NCBI GenBank assembly: GCA_003210795.1
Contig: QCUJ01000002.1
Span: forward strand, 35,359 to 99,358
DNA from: Synechococcus sp. AG-679-B05
Lineage (GTDB): Bacteria > Cyanobacteriota > Cyanobacteriia > PCC-6307 > Cyanobiaceae
Reading direction: 5' to 3'
DNA length: 64,000 bases
Positions 57,446-64,000 of the stretch are shown here, in pieces. The position numbers were made by a program, and so were the translations under genes. The notes below the pieces were generated by a model. The model saw only the letters and a program-made list of their open reading frames with translations, ran no database searches and was not told where the DNA came from. Positions within the stretch are counted from its first letter, which is position 1; every line of letters begins with the position of its first letter.

Positions 57446-59227
57446 ATGCGCGTCTCCCGCCAAATGCTGGTGACGCTGCGCGATGTGCCAGCAGAAGCCG
57501 AGATCGCCTCCCATCAATTGCTCCTCCGTGCCGGTTACATCCGCCGCGTGGGATCCGGGATCTACGCCTACCTCCCCTTGATGTGGAAGGTGATCCAACG
57601 CATCACCAAAATCGTCAGGGAAGAGATGGGTCGCGCAGGCGCCCTTGAGACCCTTCTTCCACAGCTGCATCCCTCTGAGCTGTGGCAACGCAGTGGGCGT
57701 TGGCAGGGCTACACGGCAGGGGAGGGAATCATGTTCCACCTGGAGGACCGCCAGGGACGGGAACTGGGACTCGGCCCGACCCATGAAGAGGTGATCACAA
57801 GCCTCGCTGGGGAGTTGTTGCGCTCCTACCGCCAACTGCCGGTGAATCTGTATCAGATCCAAACCAAATTTCGCGATGAGATCCGGCCTCGCTTCGGCTT
57901 GATGCGAGGGAGGGAATTCATCATGAAAGATGCCTATTCCTTTCATGCAAGCGAAGAGAGCCTTCAAGGCTCCTACGCAGCCATGGACGAGGCCTATCGG
58001 CGAATCTTCTCCCGATGCGGACTTGATGCCGTTCCCGTTGATGCGGACAGCGGAGCCATCGGCGGTGCCGCGTCACAGGAGTTCATGGTGACCGCCGACG
58101 CAGGCGAAGACCTGATTCTGATCAGTGACGACGGTCTCTATGCCGCAAATCAGGAGAAGGCCATCTCCTGTCCCCACAAACCCATTCCTCTCGAAACTGG
58201 AGAGTCAGCCACCCTGAAAACACCCGGACAGGGGTCCATCGAATCGCTCTGCGAAACCCAGGGCTGGCATCCCTCCCAGGTGGTGAAGGTGTTGATGCTG
58301 TTGGCCCGGATGGAAGACGAGAGCGAAAAACCTCTCCTCGTGGCACTGCGGGGAGACCAGGATCTCAATCAGGTCAAGCTGGTCAATGCCCTCAGTCGCT
58401 TGCTGGATCAAGGGGTTCTGGACTGCCGTCCGATCACCGTGGAGGAGACGGCCCGCCAAGGACTGGACCCTCTTCCGCTCGGCGCCATCGGCCCCGACCT
58501 TGACGATGCTGTACTCAAAGGTGCAAGCAGCTGGGCGCCATCCTTCATTCGTCTGGCCGACACCACCGCCACTGAACTGGATCGGTTTCACTGCGGCGGC
58601 AACAGCCACGAGCTTCACCGCTGCCACTGCGATTGGGAGACTCTGGGGGGGCGACCCGAGGGGCAAGACCTGCGCAATGCCCGCGCCGGTGAAGCATGCG
58701 TGCACAACCCAAAGGCCCGCTTGCAGGACAAGCGGGGGATTGAAGTGGGTCACATCTTTCAACTGGGCCGCAAGTACTCAGAAGCGATGGACAGCCGCTT
58801 CACCAATGAAAACGGACGCGATGAAGCCTTCTGGATGGGGTGCTACGGCATCGGGATCTCGCGTCTTGCGCAAGCTGCCGTTGAACAGCACCATGACGAA
58901 GCTGGAATCTGCTGGCCAACGGCCATTGCCCCCTTTGAAGCCATCGTGGTGGTGGCCAACATTCAAGATGAGGCCCAGCTGGCCCTTGGTGAAGCCACCT
59001 ACTCAACCCTTCTTGAGGCGGGAATCGACGTTCTGCTGGACGACCGCAAAGAGCGTGCCGGGGTGAAATTCAAGGATGCTGATCTAATCGGAATCCCATG
59101 GCGCATCGTGATTGGCCGCGATGCAGCTGAGGGCAACGTTGAACTGATTCAGAGATCGAATCGCGAGATGAGCAAGCTGCCCCATGCTGAAGCCACCTCC
59201 AGCCTTCTCAGGGCTTTGCGCCCCTAA
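57446..59227 (+). CDS. proS: Prolyl-tRNA synthetase (bacterial type)
   Basis: This 593-residue class II synthetase has LLRAGYIRRVGSGIYAYLP, GPTHEEVIT and RFGLMRGREFIMKDAYSFH (motif 2). An editing (INS/YbaK) insertion spans about residues 230-400. The C-terminal GCYGIGISRL motif 3 and anticodon-binding domain are present. The start is ATG 57446 (MRVSRQMLVTLRD). 24 bp before psb27. Confidence 0.96.
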   Translation: MRVSRQMLVTLRDVPAEAEIASHQLLLRAGYIRRVGSGIYAYLPLMWKVIQRITKIVREEMGRAGALETLLPQLHPSELWQRSGRWQGYTAGEGIMFHLEDRQGRELGLGPTHEEVITSLAGELLRSYRQLPVNLYQIQTKFRDEIRPRFGLMRGREFIMKDAYSFHASEESLQGSYAAMDEAYRRIFSRCGLDAVPVDADSGAIGGAASQEFMVTADAGEDLILISDDGLYAANQEKAISCPHKPIPLETGESATLKTPGQGSIESLCETQGWHPSQVVKVLMLLARMEDESEKPLLVALRGDQDLNQVKLVNALSRLLDQGVLDCRPITVEETARQGLDPLPLGAIGPDLDDAVLKGASSWAPSFIRLADTTATELDRFHCGGNSHELHRCHCDWETLGGRPEGQDLRNARAGEACVHNPKARLQDKRGIEVGHIFQLGRKYSEAMDSRFTNENGRDEAFWMGCYGIGISRLAQAAVEQHHDEAGICWPTAIAPFEAIVVVANIQDEAQLALGEATYSTLLEAGIDVLLDDRKERAGVKFKDADLIGIPWRIVIGRDAAEGNVELIQRSNREMSKLPHAEATSSLLRALRP

Positions 59228-59250
59228 AGTCTTTCAAAATCGCCTTTGCC

Positions 59251-59676
59251 ATGCTCAGCGCCCTGGCCCGCCTTACGCAGTCGTTATCACGGTTGGCGAT
59301 TGCCCTAATGCTTGGTTTGTCTCTGCTGCTCACTGCTTGCAGCGGTGAGGCCGATGCGCGGCTCACAGGTGATTACGTGGAAGACACCGTGGCGGTGTCC
59401 CGGAACTTGCGGGAGGTGATCGACCTACCCCAGGACTCAGAAAATCACGCTGAGGTTGAAGCCGAAGCACGGGCGCTGATCAGCGAATACGTGTCGCGCT
59501 ACAGACCGCAACCCAGGGTGAATGGCTTGAGCTCTTTCACAACGATGCAAACAGCGCTCAATTCGCTTGCAGGCCATTACGCCTCCTACGCGAATCGCCC
59601 CATACCGGAGGCCCTGCACGACCGCCTTGCCAAGGAACTGTCCAAAGCTGAAAAATCGGTTATTCGCGGCAGCTGA
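59251..59676 (+). CDS. psb27: Photosystem II assembly lipoprotein Psb27
   Basis: This 141-residue lipoprotein has a signal peptide with lipobox LLLTAC, so Cys30 is the lipidated residue. The mature part is a four-helix bundle with TGDYVEDTVAVSRNLREVI and LNSLAGHYASYANRPIP. It binds CP43-containing PSII repair and assembly intermediates on the thylakoid lumen side. Confidence 0.93.
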   Translation: MLSALARLTQSLSRLAIALMLGLSLLLTACSGEADARLTGDYVEDTVAVSRNLREVIDLPQDSENHAEVEAEARALISEYVSRYRPQPRVNGLSSFTTMQTALNSLAGHYASYANRPIPEALHDRLAKELSKAEKSVIRGS

Positions 59677-59697
59677 AGCACAGATCTCATCACTCCT

Positions 59698-61081
<1,384 letters not shown>

Positions 61082-61122
61082 TCCACTAAAGGGCATACTG
61101 CGTTGCTGTTTCCATACCTGTT

Positions 61123-62136
61123 ATGGCTCCCGATTCCCGCTTCCCCAGCAGCTGCAGCCTGGATGTCGTTGGGATCGGCAACGCCATTGTTGATGTGCTC
61201 GTCCAAACCGACGATGCCTTCCTGAACGACAACGGCCTGCAAAAAGGTGGCATGGCCTTGATCGACGAGACCCAGGCCGGAACCCTCTATTCCGCAGGAG
61301 GTGATGGCTTGGAAACCTCCGGCGGATCAGTGGCGAACACCGTTGTGGGAATCGCCCAGTTGGGCGGTCGTGCCGGCTTCATCGGTCGAGTGCGCGATGA
61401 CAAGCTCGGCACGATTTTCAGCCGAGACATCCGTGCTGTAGGGGCTCGCTTCGACACCCCTGCCGCAACAACAGGGGCCACGACCGCACGTTGCCTGATC
61501 TACGTGACGCCCGATGCCGAGCGCACGATGTGCACTTTCCTCGGCGCTTCAACACAGCTGGAGCCTGAGGACCTGGATCTTTCGATGGTCCAACAGACCA
61601 AGGTTCTCTATCTCGAGGGCTACCTCTGGGACAGCCCAGCTGCAAAACGCGCCTTTATCGCAGCAGCCGAAGCGTGCCGCGCCGCCGGAGGCAAGGTTGC
61701 GCTTTCTCTTTCGGACGGGTTCTGCGTGGACCGTCACCGCGAAAGCTTCCTGGAGTTAGTGAACGGTCATGTGGATGTGCTGTTTGCCAATGAGGTGGAG
61801 ATCATGTCTCTCTACAAAACCGAAGACATCAACAGCGCCATCGAGGCTGTGCGGGGATGCTGTGAAGTGATTGCCATCACCCGAGGTAGTGAGGGTTCCG
61901 TGGTGCTCAGCGGTGAGCAGCGTCTGGACATTGGCATCGTCAACCTCGGTGAGCTTGTTGACACCACCGGTGCAGGCGATCTGTACGCCGGTGGTTTCCT
62001 GCATGCCTACACCCAGGGGGAAGAGCTGCAACGTTGCGGGGAATTGGGAGCGCTCTGTGCAGGACAAATCGTCACCCAGTTGGGAGCTCGCTCCCAGGTG
62101 TCTCTCCAGCAGCTTGCGACGACCCACCTGAACTGA
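61123..62136 (+). CDS. PfkB-family carbohydrate/adenosine kinase
   Basis: This 337-residue ribokinase-fold kinase starts MAPDSRFPSSCSLDVVGIGN. It has the PfkB anion-hole and base motif DTTGAGDLYAGGFLHAY and GGSVANTVVGIAQLGG. The layout resembles adenosine kinase-like enzymes. Position 42 bp after purA suggests a purine link. Its end overlaps cutA by 65 bp tail to tail. Confidence 0.87.
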   Translation: MAPDSRFPSSCSLDVVGIGNAIVDVLVQTDDAFLNDNGLQKGGMALIDETQAGTLYSAGGDGLETSGGSVANTVVGIAQLGGRAGFIGRVRDDKLGTIFSRDIRAVGARFDTPAATTGATTARCLIYVTPDAERTMCTFLGASTQLEPEDLDLSMVQQTKVLYLEGYLWDSPAAKRAFIAAAEACRAAGGKVALSLSDGFCVDRHRESFLELVNGHVDVLFANEVEIMSLYKTEDINSAIEAVRGCCEVIAITRGSEGSVVLSGEQRLDIGIVNLGELVDTTGAGDLYAGGFLHAYTQGEELQRCGELGALCAGQIVTQLGARSQVSLQQLATTHLN

Positions 62137-62449
62137 TTTCCGCAAGAGCCCATTGGCCATAGGCCGATGCGGCATCCACCGGCCAGCTCAGCCATTCGGG
62201 CGTTTCGTAGCTGTGCAGGTCCATCACGGTCTCACGCAACACATCAAGACAGCAGGAACTGGTCTTGAGGAGCAACTGGACTTCGCTGTCCCGCTCCAAC
62301 CGACCGTTCCAGCGATACATCGACCTCTGAGGCTGAAGACTGACGCAGGCGACCAAGCGGCGTTCCAGCAAAGCCTCAGCCAGGGCTTCAGCCCGCCCCT
62401 GATCGCCTTCCGTGGTCAAAGCCACAACAAGGCGGGAGGTTTCAGTCAT
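62072..62449 (-). CDS. cutA: CutA-like divalent-cation tolerance protein
   Basis: This 125-residue protein has VVALTTEGDQGRAEALAEAL, LVACVSLQPQRSMYRWNG, and a WPVDAAS segment of the trimeric CutA family. ATG 62449 overlaps the cobK end by 8 bp. The C-terminal tail of about 20 residues (GGSSQAAGETPGSE) extends beyond the usual fold and overlaps the kinase gene. Confidence 0.88.
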   Translation of the reverse strand: MTETSRLVVALTTEGDQGRAEALAEALLERRLVACVSLQPQRSMYRWNGRLERDSEVQLLLKTSSCCLDVLRETVMDLHSYETPEWLSWPVDAASAYGQWALAEISSGGSSQAAGETPGSELPTG

Positions 62450-63263
62450 GGGTTGATTGGAGGGGTGATGACGAGGGACCGGAAAGACAGCGCAACAGAT
62501 CCGCCTCACAGTCCACAGTCTCAACACCCGCCGGTGGGGCTGGCCGACGCAGGAGCAGCAGATCCAGATTCAGCTCATCACTGACACGCCGCCAGAGCCG
62601 CTCCGTGACACCACCGGACTGTCGACAGAGGACGGTGGTGATGCCCCATCTCCGACAGAGAGCCCGTTCAATCGAACCTGGCTCCGCTCCCTGCAGGGGC
62701 CTCAGGACCGCTAGGTGGTCTGGAGGTAATCCGGCCGCCAACGCCAGGCGTAAACCTGTGGCTGAGGGAAGGCAGCGGGCGAAAACCTCAGCTCCCGCGG
62801 CACGCGCAACCGCATGGGCCATCGACAAATGACGACCACCGATCGCCAGAAAGAGACTGCGTCCATGTATGTCGGCTTGCGCCAGGTCACCCCATTGATT
62901 CAGCAAGCACCCTTTATCTCCGCGTTCCAGAGACCGTTCGAAACGCAGCAATGGCTGACCTGCAGCGGCACACGCGCGTTGCAGGTCAGCACTGATCTGG
63001 CACGCAAACGGATGCGTCGCATCCACAACGCAGCGGAACGGGAGATCGGCCTTCAGTGCCGCCGTGATGTCTTCAGGCCCCTGAAGAGCTCCAACGTTGA
63101 TCTGATCGAGATCGAGTTCTGAGTAGGCGCATGCCGCTGCAGCCGTGACAACGCTCACGGACACTCGCCAACCATGACGTTCCAGAGCTGCGGCAAGCTG
63201 CGGACCTTCCCCCGTTCCAGCCAAAAGCCAGATTCGGTCCTGGCGAAAGCCGCGACCTTGCAT
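62442..63263 (-). CDS. cobK: Precorrin-6A reductase (CobK/CbiJ)
   Basis: This 273-residue NAD(P)H-dependent reductase of cobalamin synthesis has IWLLAGTGEGPQLAAALE at the N-terminus, VVDATHPFA in the middle and a VLCRQSGGVTERLW-type C-terminal segment. Together with cobO earlier in the window it belongs to corrin synthesis. It overlaps cutA by 8 bp. Confidence 0.9.
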   Translation of the reverse strand: MQGRGFRQDRIWLLAGTGEGPQLAAALERHGWRVSVSVVTAAAACAYSELDLDQINVGALQGPEDITAALKADLPFRCVVDATHPFACQISADLQRACAAAGQPLLRFERSLERGDKGCLLNQWGDLAQADIHGRSLFLAIGGRHLSMAHAVARAAGAEVFARCLPSATGLRLALAAGLPPDHLAVLRPLQGAEPGSIERALCRRWGITTVLCRQSGGVTERLWRRVSDELNLDLLLLRRPAPPAGVETVDCEADLLRCLSGPSSSPLQSTHD

Positions 63264-63292
63264 CAGGATGACCCCCGAAAACGGTGATGACC

Positions 63293-63727
63293 ATGAACCA
63301 CTGCGTGCTGGAAGTGGAAGTGATCGACGCTCCGACGGTTCGATACACCCAGGACAATCAAACCCCGATCGGCGAAATGACCGTTCGATTCGATGCCCTG
63401 CGGGATGGTGACCCCCCCGGGGAACTCAAGGTTGTGGGCTGGGGGAACCTGGCCCAGGAGCTTCAGAACAAGGTGCAGGTTGGTCAGCGACTGATGCTTG
63501 AGGGGCGTCTGCGCATGAACACGGTGCCCCGACAGGACGGCATGAAGGAAAAGCGGGCGGAATTCACCCTGGCAAGGATGCACCATGTCGGTGGCGCCGC
63601 AGCTCCATCCAACCCGACGAGCAAAGCAGCGGCGCCATCCGCACCTGCTCCAGCGAAGGCGGAACCGGAGGCCGCCAACTGGAATGCGGCTCCCCTGGTG
63701 CCGGACACCGACGAGATCCCGTTCTGA
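63293..63727 (+). CDS. ssb: Single-stranded DNA-binding protein
   Basis: This 144-residue protein starts at ATG 63293 (MNHCVLEVEVIDAP; ATG 63287 is also possible). It has an OB fold of about 110 residues with LKVVGWGNLAQEL, a Pro/Ala-rich linker, and the acidic tip DTDEIPF used to recruit partner proteins. Divergent from cobK by 29 bp. Confidence 0.92.
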   Translation: MNHCVLEVEVIDAPTVRYTQDNQTPIGEMTVRFDALRDGDPPGELKVVGWGNLAQELQNKVQVGQRLMLEGRLRMNTVPRQDGMKEKRAEFTLARMHHVGGAAAPSNPTSKAAAPSAPAPAKAEPEAANWNAAPLVPDTDEIPF

Positions 63728-63729
63728 TC

Positions 63730-63948
63730 TCACCGGGATCCTGAATCCTCCAGCAATTCACCTGCGCGCACGATCATCTGGCCAAGCTCCCTTTCCAGAG
63801 CTGCCAGATCAAGCCGCAGATCAACCCAACGTCCGCTGTCGATCTGTTGCAGCAACCAAGCCCGATCGGTATCGAGCTGCTGGAGCAGGTCCTCTAACTC
63901 CTCTCTGGAGGCACCGGTCAAGGTCAAGGCTGGGCATCGCCTCTCCAT
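63730..63948 (-). CDS. Conserved hypothetical helical protein
   Basis: This 72-residue protein is almost entirely helical (EELEDLLQQLDTDRAWLLQQ, LDLAALERELGQMIVRAGEL). It has no membrane segment. It is convergent with ssb, 2 bp apart. Not recognised. Confidence 0.65.
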   Translation of the reverse strand: MERRCPALTLTGASREELEDLLQQLDTDRAWLLQQIDSGRWVDLRLDLAALERELGQMIVRAGELLEDSGSR

Positions 63949-63983
63949 CCTGATGGCCGGGAGGTCACAATGGCGTCCTTGAC

Positions 63984-64000
63984 ATGGCGTCCATGAAGGA
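63984..64000 (+). CDS. Possible start of a gene cut by the window end
   Basis: ATG 63984 opens a frame (M-A-S-M-K) that runs off the window. A competing ATG at 63970 stops after eight codons. Too short to name. Confidence 0.3.

Overview
The window is about 64 kb of dense chromosome from an alpha-cyanobacterium, almost certainly a marine Synechococcus/Cyanobium-type picocyanobacterium. The evidence is form IA Rubisco inside a cso-type (alpha) carboxysome operon, PsaM, Psb27, a ferrochelatase with a chlorophyll-binding tail, both protochlorophyllide reductases, the cyanobacterial alkane pathway, and high GC content, which argues against high-light Prochlorococcus. No tRNA, rRNA, IS element or CRISPR array was recognised. 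No classical genomic island is visible; the gene content looks like core genome with a few odd or damaged genes.

Region 1 (1-13.2 kb) is a carbon-concentrating supercluster on the minus strand. In transcription order it runs csoS1, cbbL, cbbS, csoS2, csoSCA, csoS4A, csoS4B, csoS1E, then ndhF4 and ndhD4 (cut by the window edge) of the NDH-1 CO2-uptake complex. rdgB lies divergently upstream and the tandem-BMC shell gene csoS1D faces rdgB. Intercistronic hairpins and a duplicated 16-bp element upstream of csoS1 look regulatory. CsoSCA and CsoS2 share an N-terminal module, and the CsoS1D N-terminus carries a CsoS2-like VTGTE motif. These suggest a short-linear-motif assembly code spread over several carboxysome proteins.

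Region 2 (13.2-22.2 kb) holds chlN-chlB-chlL (dark protochlorophyllide reductase) meeting the light-dependent por tail to tail, then psaM, a CRR6-like NDH assembly factor, a TauE/SafE permease, a lipoate ligase-like protein and a site-2 protease. Region 3 (22.2-28.1 kb) has trpF, then a minus-strand run: a creatininase-family gene, ado and aar (alkane synthesis), accA, an SDR and folE.

Region 4 (28-39.8 kb) contains rps1b-tab2-pgeF, an FAD dehydrogenase, ilvB with two small downstream genes, a frameshifted M23 peptidase, hemH, a stand-alone tyrosine recombinase, a methyltransferase and cobO. Region 5 (39.8-50.4 kb) contains pyrH-frr-geranylgeranyl reductase-like, a photolyase/cryptochrome, a PucC-type transporter broken by two frameshifts, a solitary cyclic-nucleotide-binding protein, a transaldolase with EF-hands, ftsI with an FtsL-like partner, and a CPBP protease. 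Region 6 (50.4-64 kb) contains a double histidine phosphatase, a dihydroorotase-like protein lacking its HxH motif, lepB, an ArsC-like protein, a ferredoxin, a pyrophosphatase homologue lacking catalytic aspartates, proS, psb27, purA, a PfkB kinase, cutA, cobK and ssb.

The best candidates for something under-described are the shared motifs among carboxysome proteins, the cis-elements around csoS1, the tyrosine recombinase, the EF-hand transaldolase and the two pseudo-enzymes. I did not see a wholly unknown multigene system. All names rest on reading the translated sequence, with no database search.
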